A stretch of DNA of 64,000 nt. Origin: Lunularia cruciata (Eukaryota > Streptophyta > Marchantiopsida > Lunulariales > Lunulariaceae). Both the position numbers and the translations under genes were made by a program. The stretch's first letter is position 1. Every line of letters starts with the position of its first letter. The stretch lies in NCBI GenBank assembly GCA_948567375.1, contig OX419762.1:1679001-1743000 (forward strand). The letters are read 5' to 3'. Positions 1 through 12,469 of this stretch are shown here, piece after piece. The notes below the pieces were generated by a model. That model searched no databases and had not been told where the DNA came from. It worked only from the letters and a program-made list of their open reading frames with translations.

Positions 1-273
1 TGAGGGAAGAAGAAGGCGGCCATAGTAAACCTCCACTAAAACACATCCGACGTCATCAGTGCCTCCCGCAGTGCAGAAGTAACTGAGCAAGTGTCAGTAC
101 CCCTGGTACCGCGTTTCTGCTCGAAAAGTCATGAGTGCCAAGGCAACTGTAATGTATTGCTACAGTGCGCACTTAATGTGCATGATGCAACTTCGATACA
201 ATACTGTGCATCATGCAACTTGTGCGAAGTTAGGATAGTCAATTACCGGCAACGATGCTAGAGTGATAGCTAC

Positions 274-3200
274 CTCCAGCTTCTTCAATCTTCTTCTTCC
301 AGGCAGCCTGCAGTACATGTCGCTTGCGATGAGAACAGAACTATTACCTTTACACTGGGAAGTAGCTTCAGTAATCCTTTCTCATCACGTCTCGGACGTA
401 ATGGATGAATAGAAAATTCTGACCGCATGTTGGTGGCAACTTCCTGTACCATCCTCCTACCTTCTCTATAGAACCGAATGAGGTATGTGACAATTTGTAT
501 AGTGAGTGTATGAAGATGGAACCTGTTCGTTGGGATACCCAGTTAAGACTGGACACGACATGACATAGTGAACGAGGTGTAAAAAGTAAATCCTCATAAC
601 CATCATTCACACCTAGTAGTGAGATCGCCTGTCAGTTTGCCTGCAATCGAGGATTACTATAAAGCAAGTATCTTGAATGAGTAGTCAAATTACAATAGAT
701 TCTTATCAACATTCATGTTCTAGCGCAGCTAAATGTAAATTAAAAAGTCGACTAAGTAGTGAAGTATAGACGTATTTTTCATGTTCCACACTTTGACATT
801 ATAGACTGCTTGCGACATGGAGCCAAGTAGGAACATCCGACCAAGATTTGAGATATACTTTCAGCATGTTTCAAGTATGAATCTGTGATGAGCAATCTAA
901 GGTCCAACTCCCAAGTTCGATGCCCTTCAGAAAGAAAGGTGATCCCAAAACTGACCTGAGTATTCTCCAGTCTTCCAGCAAGAGCAATTGAAAGCCCGCC
1001 CAGGGGACCTTTAGCCGCCATCTTTGCTGCTGATTTGTCCTCGTCCTTCTGCACATTAATCTTCACTGGTGCATGGACTACCAAAACTCGTTCTTCCTTC
1101 TTTGCCTTCTGTTTCTTGTACCACTGGCTCCATAGTAAAATGAAAAGATAACTCAGCAGTAGCAAACTTACTAGAAACTTCAATTCGTGTGTTAACGGCC
1201 AAGAAAAACCTACGCATATATTGTAGGAATTTATACGGTTTTCTGATATTAATGAAGAAAGACCAACATATCGTACTAGCAGGTAAGTCTCCTATTTGCC
1301 AGATGTACAATGGGTTGTACTTAATAGGTGTCAGTTCTGGGTATGGTGTAGGGGCTCTAAATGGAAATTCCACTGCCTGCACATTCTCTCATCTATGAAT
1401 AAGCGGTTACCAGATACCAGAAGCACACAAGTGGACGGACATAGTACATATGGACAGCCGGACGGACTGAGTCAAACCTGGTTTAGGTAATCGTTTCCAT
1501 CTGTAAGAGCTGTAGGAATTATCCACTTTCCAGCACTCCGTTTCGGTTGGCGCGTGGTGAACGTGCATTTACTCCAGGCCGTTAAGAAGCCTTTACACTT
1601 ATATTGGCCGTCGCGGTATTCAATTGGACTTGAACACATAGGGCACACACCAGTAGCCCCAAACAACATGCCATCCACACTGAAACAAATACAGCCTTAG
1701 AATGTTGGCATTTCCAGATGTCTTTACTACAAGGAAATATGGATGACTTGCCTACTATTTGGACAGCGTTGCAATCGGACAACTTGTATGAAATTTCAGT
1801 TGAATTCTGATCTACAGGAGCAGGACGACAAGAAACTACTACTAGAAAGGTTATTGTCCTTGAGGAGTACACGTCAGTCGAGAAGATGGACACTAAGCAT
1901 ATGAGGGGACAATTTATCATAAGCAGAATATATCTGGCCCTACTGGATTCAACTTCAAAATTTCTTTTACCACTCAAAAGGATAGTGAAGACCATTGTAA
2001 AGACAGCTCTGCACTGGAGCACAAGGACGGAGAGTAGATTTGCTTACGCGAATGTCTGAAGATGATAAATTCGTATCACTCACCAGCGATCTCTGAGCTC
2101 AAGTTCAGTTCCTGCCACGTCCATCGAGTTTGCATCCAGCATCGTCCGCATCTCGGAAGTGCTTACATTCTTCTTCAAATCATCCTTTAACGCCCAAATG
2201 GCTTTAGCTTGCTTCTCTAATTTCTTATCTAACTCACTTGAATCGTCATCAGATAAAGGCGAAAACACCCTTTTTGTTCTTTCCTCTGAGGATGTTGTAC
2301 TCTTATTATTAACAGCCGCAATTGCTTGTTCGCTTCCTTTCTTCCTCGTTTTAGAATCACTGGTAGTCGGTGCATCATCGTTCTTCTGACGCTTTGATGC
2401 TTCCTTTCCTGACTTTCCCTTTTTTCCATCTGCTGCTTTTGAGGTAGATCCTGATGCTTTCCTGTCTTCTTCAATAGCTCCAACCTTCCTCTTTGACCCT
2501 TTACCTCCTGTGACTGTACCAAACATATCAGGGTTCAGTATTTATAGGGTAGTAGGGAATTATAAGGCGAAAGTTCTGAAAGTTACAGCAAACAAACATC
2601 TTGTATGGAGGACTTTGCAACCCGTAAGCATTAGAAACCAGTTGGAACTTCGCAAGCAGCAGTCACCTACCACGCTGTTGCTCCCGCGAATCAAAATGCC
2701 ACTGAACGCAAAGACCTTTGGGACTACTCCCCAATTTCAAATGTTAAGGTATATGAACTGCGGGTCCGCATAACGCAATCTTACCGTCCGAGACAGCAGA
2801 AAACTACTTTACACCAATAATCCAATCAAAAATCTTAAAGTACCTTCCTTGGAGCTTTTGCCTCTAGATTTGTAAAGATCCTTCACCATATTTCGGTTTT
2901 CTTCCCCAAGAGTGTCCCAACCAGGCATATCTTTTAACTGGTCTTTGAACCATCCCATCTCCAGAAAGCATTTTGCATGTCTCCAGGCAGGAACTTTGCC
3001 GAATCTGCCGCTGTCCACCATGGTTGATATGCGAACCTGGAAGCAATAAACTCTCTGTTAGTCCCCAAGTTATCTTAAAACGGATGTAATTAATGGCCTA
3101 GTCCGAGATTTGGGGGCATTGAATATTCATATTATCATTGAATATTTAACAAGGATTTTTAAAGGGTTCTCTGACTGAATTAAACTGAAATAAAATCCGG

Positions 3201-4710
3201 TTTCTTTACATGGTTCATTTAAAAGTTTAATGTCAGGAGTATCCTATTTTTCTCATGCATGCATCCTATTGATATACATCTTTGTAAATTAGATTCTTCT
3301 GTACAATTGCTCGCAGTCTCTTTCCCAATATGCTAGTGCATGACATGGTACACAAGCAGAGGACACCAGATTATTTTCCTCCAATTGTCTCAAAACTTAC
3401 TTCTCCCTTGGAAATTTTTTCATTGCAGGACTTGCACATCGCTCTGGAGCTTTTCGCATTCTCGCATGCATACTCTCCACTCCCGGCGTCATCGTCTGCG
3501 ACGGTTTCCACATCCCCATCCTCTGTGTCCCCAGCACCACCTCCTCCTTCTACGTACTTCTTCAGTTTCTGGCTATCCTCCCATCGGATATCGTCCACAC
3601 CTTCGATATCGTCTAACCTGTACAGAACACATCATATATAAGCATCAGAAGAAGAAGAAGAAGAAGAAGAAGCGCTTTTCTTTTCTGGTGTAGGACCTTC
3701 ACTACCAGGTAAAAGAAGGATGCAGGGAAGGCATTCTCAACATGGGATACAGCTACTTACGACTTGAGTCTTCCCGGTTTACTTAGGATACATTTCATGT
3801 GATGCCAAATCTGAGAGATAGAAAGTACAAATATTAGTGTTCTCGCATCACTATACCATCTGTTCATGTAAGACTGTCATTGTAGAATGGAAATGCGTCG
3901 AGTATTCTTGATAACATTTTGAGCTTACAACTGCAAATTGAGTGATGGAATGTAGAACGCGTTGTAAACAGCCCAGTTCCATACCCACGTCTGACTGGAC
4001 TGACTCTGACATTTGACAGTAACATGGTGAAGATCATCATAGCTACCAGTTGCATATAGAGGTAAGCATGCGTGTGTCTGTATACAAGGGTTAGTATCAT
4101 GGTGTCTAATACCTACAGAGGAAATTAAGGTGTTAACTACCCAATTTAGGAGTTAGCTATCCGGTATGCTCAGCAAACACTTGCAAACTTTTTTCAGCTC
4201 AAGTTTGTGATAAAGATCGTAGAACATACATTACATTTAACTCTCTCATCCATCTTACGACGTTAGCATCGTTGCTTGCAAACATTATAATTTACTCCAA
4301 AGTGGAATTGGTGTAAATGGTGCACCTCAGGTTCAAAGTGCCAAAAGTGGATACAGCATTTGGTCAAAGAACAAGGTCGATACGTTCTAGAACCAGCACG
4401 GCCTTGTGGGATCTCCGGGGAATGGATCTAGACGTAATGTAGGAGTAAGCTCTGCTACGCTACCACTGTGGGTGATCCACAAGATGTGGCAAATCAAGAA
4501 GCGGAAGCACCAGAAATTCGATCAGCAAACAAATCAAAGCCATCCTTCTCAACCACTCACCGTCATAAAGCCATCAAACTGGAACGATTGCACCACTTTT
4601 GCAATGCGCAGAGTATCCTTCACAATTGGATTGTTACAAGCCTTACAAGTCGCTCTGCCAGATTTTGCATACTCCACTTTCCACCCCTTGGGAGGAGGAG
4701 GTGCGGCCAT
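274..4710 (-). CDS. PARP1: PARP1-type poly(ADP-ribose) polymerase, N-terminal half (exons 1-8; gene continues off the left edge)
   Basis: PARP1 is a nuclear DNA-break sensor that makes poly(ADP-ribose) from NAD+. Exons by splice consensus and protein continuity: 4561-4710, 3761-3810, 3401-3617, 2844-3036, 2084-2507, 1478-1679, 956-1123 and 274-307. All junctions are GT-AG and in phase, giving 479 complete codons. Start is the ATG at 4710 ([10 protein letters not shown]), matching the N-terminus of plant PARP1. Zinc finger 1 ligands are C22, C25, H54, C57; zinc finger 2 C128, C131, H159, C162. Residues 205-300 form a Lys/Ser-rich linker with probable nuclear-localisation clusters. The PADR1/Zn3 ligands are C357, C360, C373, C383. 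The BRCT fold begins near residue 450. No frameshift or stop breaks the exons, so it appears functional. WGR, regulatory and catalytic domains are not in view. Family identity is very secure; exon 8 (34 bp) is the least certain exon. Confidence 0.93.
3647..3672 (-). repeat. (CTT)n microsatellite in PARP1 intron 2
   Basis: The plus strand reads AGA repeated about eight times; in the gene's sense this is a CTT run. It ends about 30 bases upstream of the exon 3 acceptor at 3617/3618, in a 143-base intron, so it probably serves as or extends the polypyrimidine tract. Confidence 0.85.
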
Positions 4711-5400
4711 TGCAACTCCCCACCTACCTACAGAGTCTCTCGTCAACACTGACCCTTCAAGAACCACTACCTGCAGCGGGCAACATAGATCAATCTCCCG
4801 ATAAAATCAACTGTGCAAAGTCCACAAATTCTATCAAATTGCAACACCAAGCATTTGACCCGTGCCTCCTTCAATGCAACAGCAACAGAAATAACCCAAA
4901 CATCGGGGGTAAACCACAACACACCAAGATCAAGCCATTGCCAATTCTCCGCAGCTACTGCTATCGTCCGCAAGACCACTAGCAGCCTAACTCCCGCTTC
5001 GAATAGGGGCAACTCCACTTGATTCCCACGCCGTAACTCATAACAAAGTCCTTTCACGTTCTTAATGCGCAGTAATTTCTCTCCCAGCACTTGATCAGAA
5101 ACCGAGGCAAACAGACGGGGACACTTGTAGCCGTAACCTTCAGCCAACTGAGAAACATAACTCCGTTCCCAGCCCCGCGGGACCAAAAACCGAGGAAACC
5201 CGGTCGTCGATTTGACAGCTTCCATCTCGCTCCAGTTCCATCCAGCTCGCTTGCATCAAATTGGATGGGACTTTCTTCGGACATACAGTACAGTCTTCTC
5301 CTGCGCCGGCGTTTCCCCTTCTCTACCGTAGTTCATTCGCTCTCGTCTCTGTACCTGGAATCTGTGCTTTTCTTTCCTCTTTCATCCTCGCCGTCTTGAG
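4711..5400 (-). promoter_or_regulatory. PARP1 5' flank / probable 5' UTR and promoter, GC-richer than the rest
   Basis: This stretch lies directly upstream of the PARP1 start codon and is visibly richer in G and C than the DNA beyond 5.6 kb. No clear TATA box is seen. On the minus strand it holds two overlapping upstream ATG frames, one of 152 codons (5225 to 4767) and one of 76 codons (5284 to 5054), neither in frame with PARP1. I recognise no domain in them. They may be chance open frames in GC-rich DNA, upstream ORFs, or an exon of an unrelated gene. The transcription start cannot be placed from sequence alone. Confidence 0.45.
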
Positions 5401-8400
5401 GTTCCTAGCTGGAACTTCTACATAGTCCGACTTGTGCTCTGATCCTAAAACCCTTCTAGCAGATCATTTACACCGTCGATTTTCGCTCAACTTGACCCTC
5501 GGCTCTCGATCTTGCATGGTGCCCAGTTTACATTACACGTCACCTCTTCCATCAATCGGTAGCAACTGTTTGAACGTCATAAACCCCGCAGGATTCTCCA
5601 TTGTACACTCTTCAACAAAAATTGCAAAGGCGACCACGTAGAACACATGAAGCATGGGAAGACTCCATCAAGCCGAGGGAGGGAGTACAAAGGAGAGACA
5701 AAAATAGCAAATGTGAAGAACCCATCAAGCTGTACAAGGGAGAGAAAAAATATTTAATGCGAAACCCTCTCAAACCGTACCAGGGAGAGAAAAATAACAT
5801 CAAAATAGTAAATGTGAGATTACTCTGTTTCTTAGATTGCTCATATAGTAGTGAACGGGAAGCACAACAGTCAATGATAGCGCAGAAGGTTTGCTACATC
5901 TGAGGCCTGTAAAGTTATTTCAAATAAATAAAAGGAAGAGTGACTTACATAGCATAACAATATGGATGAGAAGACCCATCAAGCAAATATACCCTTTCCA
6001 ACTATGAGAGGCTTTAGAAGTTATATCTATCAAAGAGGTTTTGAAGTTATATGGAGTGATGGATTTAGTGTTTGACATATTCATATTTATACACTTGAGA
6101 TATGAGTTTAGTATTCATACTTGAGGTATGAATTTAGTATATATTTTTATTTTACTATTTTGTATTTTACCTTAGACATAGTGTATCCATTGTTTTAAAA
6201 AGAACACTAGTTGATACAATGGAGCACTTCTTTTGATTGATGTAGTATGAAGACCAAATCAAGTATAAGTCAAATATCTTAGATGTTGTAAGATAGATTT
6301 TCTCATTCCAATATGATATTATTGGGGCTAAGCACCACTTTACCTCTTTTGTTTATCCTTAAGCGGTTCTATTTTTTTATAGGCTATTGTTATCTTTAGC
6401 GATCACACTTCCTCCCAATTCAAATACTAAAATATACCCTTTCTAAATTCAAGTGAACTAGAGAAAATTCTTCTACTTGAAAAATCATGTTACAGATTTC
6501 GCCATGTAACATTCTGCTTTTGGCAGATTATATCCCCAATAGAAGTGGCATGGTAAATTATACTAGGATCATGATACCGTCAACATACAAACTTTGGATG
6601 TTAATAATATAGTATCTCTTCAAGTGAAAGGATATTACTCCAGCAAAAAGGAACTAGACACCTATCAACCCAGAATTTTAGATCAAATTGTATTTCCAAT
6701 TGGTGGACAAATCATGCAATTTAGCATGTATCTATGTGGGTATATAAATCTTAGTTTAAACATATTTCAATGCAAATTGCTTTCCATGACCACCAAGAGA
6801 ATGAAATGAAATGAAAAATATATTCACTCAAGGGTGTTTAATTAACAGAGCTTCATGTAACACCTTTAAAAAAAACTATGGAATAATCTTTATCATAAGT
6901 TGAATGAGAATTGAAAATTTGGAGTGTCCGCTTGAGGAGGGGATGTTCAATACCTTTGATTCGAAATATTCTTTTTATGGTTGAGTTAGGGATCAAGTGT
7001 GAATCCAGTATTTGTGGATTTGTTCCGAAAGGCGATAGGGCAAGAGGCACCTCTTTGTGGTGGTTATTGGATCTAAGTGTGGAGTTGAATTTGAAGGAGG
7101 TATTTATCTTCTGGTCTGGTAGTATGTAGCATCTCTCTCATGTTTCAATTTTTATCTATTCTCTTTCTATCCTTACTTTGTTTTGTCTTTCATTTCATGT
7201 ATTTGGTTTTCACTTTTATTTATTTGTTCTTAATTGGTAAGTTTATGCCTAATATATTTTGTCCTCTTTTTTAAATATATTTGTCATTGTAGTTTGTGAT
7301 TATAATTGATAAAGAAACTAAACTTTGTTATTGATCTAAGGTCTTGTCTTTTAAAGATTTTATAGGAAGTGAAGACCAAACCTCTTTGTAATCATAGTTG
7401 AGGAAATAGAGGTCAAGGAAATCAGTAAGCAAAATGTAAATAGCTCATAGCTTTGAGGCTGTATATGAATCTAGAAAATTATTCATGGAAATTTAATGAC
7501 TCCAATATTTAACATTTAAAATTTAAAATTCAAACATATGTTATCAATAAATACTCAAATAGTTTTACAATTCATCCCTAATGACGACCTATTCCAATTT
7601 GATGAATTTCCATAAACATTTTAGGGGATCATTTAGTTATGAGAGTCTCGTGAAACTCCATTGAAACTACTATAGTTGAACAACAATGTGAGAACTTGAT
7701 CTGTAAAGTACTCCTTTGAATAATATATTCTCAGGTATACTTTTGGATTAAGCAATAGATTGTCTTAATTAGTGGCTACATTATATGGCTATAGTTATTA
7801 CCCCTAGGCTATCTCTTTACCTCCCAACCCTAACCCGAATCCCTACCACCTTATGTGTTATTAGTTGGAGAATTAGAGCCTATCTAATTACCATGCATGC
7901 TTCATATAAATGCATCCACAAAAATTGTCAAATGTCTTGGACTTGATTACAAAAAACATGCGGGGAAATCCTATAGATACCCAGCCAAATGGGGCCAAGA
8001 TTAATTTTGCTATAGAACAAGATTTAGACCCTATCAATTTAGTAGCCAAAAATCTTCCAAAGGTGATATTTAAATAGAGAGTATGCTTCATTAATTACAC
8101 CATTTTCTGTCTGTCAATATGAGTCTTGCACTTCCTAGGGTTCCAATCTACCACATGTTTTGTCAAGCTTCATTTTCATGGTCCTTTGCATTTACTTATA
8201 AGCTTGTCTTGGTGGGTTGCTTCCAATGATAGCTATGAGCATTGTGCCTGAGCATATCACATACCTTGCAATAATACAATCTTCACAAGAAGATCATGAG
8301 CAATAGCAACATGCTCAAATGCAAATGGTTATGGTCATGTCGACTCATCAGCTTACTTCATCTATAGTTCTTATCAATTTCTTCAAGGATCCAACACAAC

Positions 8401-8639
8401 AAACATCATTGCTTTGATTGATTGCATTTGGAGGTCTTCTCTTTACTCTTACTTGTGTTGGATCTTACAAATCAAATTCATCAATTGTTGCTCCATCGGA
8501 TACTCCAATCTCAACAAGATTTTGGAGCCCCATGTAGACTATGTGTTGCTAGGGTGGTTGCCAATTTTTAGAGGCATTGACCAAATTCTTGGCAAGCACT
8601 AAAAGAGGAACATTGATTTGCCAAGATTCAAAGACAAAG
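5401..8639. other. Intergenic AT-rich DNA without recognisable genes
   Basis: No convincing coding region or element ends were found. Between about 5690 and 5815 there are three degenerate units sharing a GGGAGAGAAAAA-like core, roughly 40-60 bases apart. The rest is AT-rich with short, unconvincing open frames. Positions 8100-8639 are adjacent to the MULE transposase remnant and may belong to its 3' part, but I could not match them to a domain. Confidence 0.5.
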
Positions 8640-9930
8640 TCACCTAAAATCCAAAGATGCCATTTTCTTTCAAAGTCTTTCATACCCAATAATTTCTATT
8701 GGTACCAAAGAGCTTGAAGCTTATGCTTGTAAGGGATCCCACAAAATTTCTCAAATTGGATCTATAAGGAGATAGATAATTGGTTTGTTGAAGTTTGTTC
8801 AATTGGTATGCAACCATATGCATTGCTTTGTATGAGATTTGACAATTTACCAAGTCAAACGTTTGGTTATGGAATCTGGTCCCCTTCTTTTGGCATTTGT
8901 GGGATATTTGGATCATGATCTCATGGATATTTGGGCCTTGTGAGCATCTTGCAACTGCTCAAAAATTGTAAGGAGATGGACTGTTGAAACATCAATGTAT
9001 TTCTTGATCCTACTATGGGCTCCTTCTACCCTTGAACAAATGATGTGAGTCAAGTGTTTGTATTTATCAATCCATAGTGGTAAAACATCTCTTTTAGCAA
9101 CATCCACCACTCTCAAACATATTTGATCAAGCCTTTGGTGTTTCCTTATTCAACTCAGACTAAGCTTCATCAAAGGATTCTAGTGATCATTTGGTGTTTA
9201 TGCCTTTCCACCAACCCTCCTATTTGTCCTAAGTGCTCTTGGTGGAGAAACTTCTTGGATGGTTGGCCATTAAGTTCTTATATATGTGTTAGTTGCAAAA
9301 AAGGTTCTGGGTCCTCAAGAGGCTCTTTAATACATTCATGAGTGCATGTTCCCAATCAATCATGATAACTTCCATTTACAATGCACACTCAAATAGTTGC
9401 TTCAACAAATTAGATGTTTCACTTATTGTCCACTTTGGTTTTTATTTCATGAAGCAAAAGAAGCTATTGAAGATTTGGTGTATTGATGGAATGTTAACAT
9501 AATAGAGTAGTGGCATATAGAACTTGTTATTCTTGTATGTTGCATCTATAATAAGAACAACGTGGTGGAGTTGTACAAGTTGAATCTCTCTTTTGAAGAT
9601 GGAAAACAAATGTGTGATTTGCTAGTCATAGTCAAACTAAACAAGTGGGATTTTGGAGGCAATGAGATTGTTGTATAATGCTAGAATAGGTGTTTGGCAA
9701 CCCAATTTTTCCTCTTTTTGCTTAGCTCAAATGCTCACAATGTCCTTTGCAATGGCAAGAAGACCTAGATTGGTACAATGAAGGGTAGCATTAATATGGC
9801 ATGATAGGACCATTTCTCCAAATGAGGTGATCATCTCAGCCTAACCCACTTGGATGCTCCTAGCATGTGCTTAAAAATGGGCTAAAATTTCACCCAATGG
9901 ACTTCTCTTATGTGAGTGGCACACTTTGGT
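8640..9930 (-). pseudogene. MULE / FAR1-type transposase remnant
   Basis: Read on the minus strand, this segment shows the order of motifs of a Mutator-like transposase core. First comes IDATYKNNKFYMPLLYYV (about 9570-9510), which carries the first catalytic Asp of the family. Next is a block resembling VI-D-E-ALMNVL followed by HIYKN-MAN (about 9395-9240), where the second acidic residue and the C/H-rich step lie. Then comes CSRVEGAHSRIKKYI (about 9030-8985), a signature near the end of the MULE domain. Frameshifts and stops separate the blocks, so it is dead. Terminal inverted repeats and target duplications were not found; the left LTR of E3 begins close by at 9958. Family call is fairly firm; exact limits are not. 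Confidence 0.7.
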
Positions 9931-9957
9931 GTGTTTATGTATCAATGCAAATCCTTT

Positions 9958-10170
9958 TGTTACACTCCAATGAGGCCTAATTCATTTGTTTAGGCCTCTA
10001 AAATTGGCTCTAAAGTTTTCAAGGTGTTTTTGGCTCTTGATCTATTAGTTGAAGTACTCTTTTGGTAATACCTCTATTTGATCTACTTAGTCCATCATAT
10101 GTAACATTTTTCCAGATATTACCAAGCCAATTTCCACCTCTAGATAATATGTTTAGCTATTGGTATTACA
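9958..10170 (-). repeat. 3' LTR of E3 (L2 family, internally deleted)
   Basis: In plus orientation it starts TGTTACACTCCAA and ends TTGGTATTACA. Both ends match other L2 copies, but about 400 bases of the middle are missing. A purine-rich tract (AAAAGGGTAAGG, minus strand) lies immediately upstream of it in element sense, as expected for plus-strand priming. Confidence 0.75.
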
Positions 10171-10269
10171 AACCTTACCCTTTTATGACATAATGTTCTC
10201 ATTGCAAAGTTGTTGCTCAAAAGATTGCACTAACAATAATTCATGGGTCCAATTGGTTGTTGTCTCCTA

Positions 10270-11460
10270 TGTTGCTTCATATAATGAGTACCTTTTCTAA
10301 TATACAAGATATTCTACACGTGGATGGCGAGTACCATAAATGCAATTTTTGGAGAATGTGTTCAACTTCATATTCCACCATGCTATCAATGAGGGTTGGA
10401 CAAGGTCTAACTTCTTGTATGGATGGAAAGTGGAGCAATTGGAGTGCATATATGCATATAAAGAAACATGGAACACTAGATGGATCTTCATGTGTAGTGG
10501 TAGCTTGAGGTGATAGGCCACTATGCCACCTTGCCAAAGGATGAGAAAAGGCCTAATAAAATAAGGATTGAGCTCATGAGGGCAAACTAATGTGATCTTG
10601 GTTATGGATAGCCTTGATCTCCAACATTGAACTCCATGTGTTGGCAATGTGCATATGTATATTGCTTATATCAATTTTGGGCAATCTGCACCTTGTGCTT
10701 AGCATTCTCTACATCCTATTGGATTCTATAAACAAAAGTGTTGATAGTTTCAAACTTGGTAGCCACAAAGTGGATCTTCATCAAGCTTGAAGGTGTGAAA
10801 AAATGCTCTCTATACATGAGGAAGAATGGTGTGACTTGTGTGGATGTATTCATTAAATTTTTGTAGGCAAATTCCACCAATGGAAGTAAGGTATCCCACC
10901 TCCATTACTCGTCTAAGGTGAAGCTCTAGAGCATGTCCTCAATAGTGCAATTAGCCAGCTCTATTTTCCCATTGGTTTATGGATGGTAAGCCATAGACAG
11001 GCCAATTTGATTTGAAGATGCCAAAGACTATTCTCAAAAACAAACTAGTGAATTAAGCACTCAAGACAAACCATGGTGAGAAAAGATTATAACTAAGTAT
11101 AATTGAGCTAATTGTGGAGTAGTCACATCCTTGGTAGTAGGATGCACATGAATCATTTTGCTAAGTTGATCCACAAAGACTATGATAAAGTCAAACTTTA
11201 AGGTGGTCTTGGGCAATTCACAAACTAGATTCATGTTTACCTATTCTCAACATTATGTAGGAATAGTGAAGGGTTGAAAGAGTCTTATGGGAGCTTGATT
11301 AGAAGCTTTATTTTGTTGATAGAGTATGCAACTTTGAACATACTCCATCAGATCATTGCTCATCTTGGGGCAATAATAATGACATTTGATTGCATCTAAG
11401 GTCTTGTATACTCCAATGTGACATGGAATGGTAGAATCATGACATTCCACTAGGATGGTA
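10270..11460 (-). pseudogene. E3 integrase and chromodomain remnant
   Basis: On the minus strand, 11450-11253 encodes the zinc-binding N-terminus of a Ty3/gypsy integrase, with HIGVYKTLDAIKCHYYCPKM followed by a C-x2-x-Q step. About 10660-10480 carries the post-integrase linker (VAYHLKLPLHMKIH and VFHVSL). About 10400-10280 carries chromodomain pieces in two frames (VEYEVEHILQ, then RVEYLVY). The catalytic core between is too decayed to show its DDE residues clearly. The chromodomain classes E3 as a chromovirus. Confidence 0.7.
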
Positions 11461-11639
11461 GTTCTTATATCTATGGAATCTAGAATCCATAATTTGCCAT
11501 CAAAAAAGGTGAGCCATTGAGTATTGGTTACACCTTTGGATGATTGAGCTCTTATAATCTATGAGTTAGTTTTTGTAATAACAAAAATCCTTGGCCAAAA
11601 TTCTAGGTTCATTTGACCTTTATCAACAGTTCTATTTAC

Positions 11640-12469
11640 CATAAGCATATTGGTGAATGCATCTACAAGTTGCTTCTTGCTTTCCATATATGTGATTGTC
11701 ATGTTGAACCATTATCTCCACTTTACCTACCAAATCTATCAATGGGATAAATATTTTTGTGTCTTGAGGTAGACTAGAGGTTTGTGGTTTGTCTCTACCA
11801 CAGATACCTTCTTGCAAAGATAGTGCTTCTAATGCTTGGTTGCAAGGACAAATAGCTAACTCTTCTTGTTTTGTGGTGTGAAAGTTGTGTTTTATTGGTA
11901 ATAGCTTTTGAGAGAAATATGCAACTAATTTTCATCCATCATTCCATTCTTGTTATAAGATTTCTCCTATTACAACACATGATGCATTTATTGCCAACTT
12001 GATTGGACAATTTGGGTCATACCATTTCAAGATTGGTGCATGTAGTATTGCATCTTTCAATTCCTAAAAGGCCAATTCTTGTATGGTTCTCCACATCCAC
12101 TTTTTTCCCTTGCCAAGTGTCGTCATTAGAGGTTGTGCAACCTTGGAGAAGTCCTTGACAAAATTAAATTACACCTTATCAATCCCAAGAAACTCTTGAG
12201 TTGAGTTTGATCTTCTAGAGCACCTTATTTTTGAATGACCTCTATTTTATCAATTAACACTTGGATACCTTTTTGCACTTACTCTATGATCCAACTAGTC
12301 TATTTCAGACTTGTCAAACTTGCACTTTGAGATTTTGGCACACAACTTATTCTATCGTAGTAGAATCTGGAGGACTTCTCATGGATGTTGCTTGTGCTCT
12401 ATCATTTTATTATTGTAGACTAAGATGTCTTCTAGGAAAATAATAAAAAATTTATCCAAGTATGGATGA
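11640..12469 (-). pseudogene. E3 RNase H and distal RT remnant
   Basis: Between the integrase fragment and the E1 insertion point the minus strand holds decayed RNase H and RT thumb sequence, out of frame in several places. The order fits gypsy pol. The rest of RT continues on the far side of E1 and X-A (18163-18251 and 22153 onward). Confidence 0.5.

Noticed and set aside
1..273. A further PARP1 exon
   Set aside because: All frames compatible with the phase left by exon 8 hit a stop, or give no BRCT-like sequence, after every AG acceptor tried. The next exon is probably off the left edge.
779..1183. 134-codon minus-strand open frame as one gene
   Set aside because: It is PARP1 exon 7 with flanking intron sequence read through; only 956-1123 is exon.
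2159..2389. Plus-strand hydrophobic frame in PARP1 exon 5
   Set aside because: Antisense of the Lys/Glu-rich linker, which always reads as Phe/Leu/Ser on the other strand.
5432..5903. Plus-strand frames after the PARP1 flank
   Set aside because: No protein-like pattern, overlapping frames of similar length, and a local GGGAGAGAAAAA repeat explains the charged composition.
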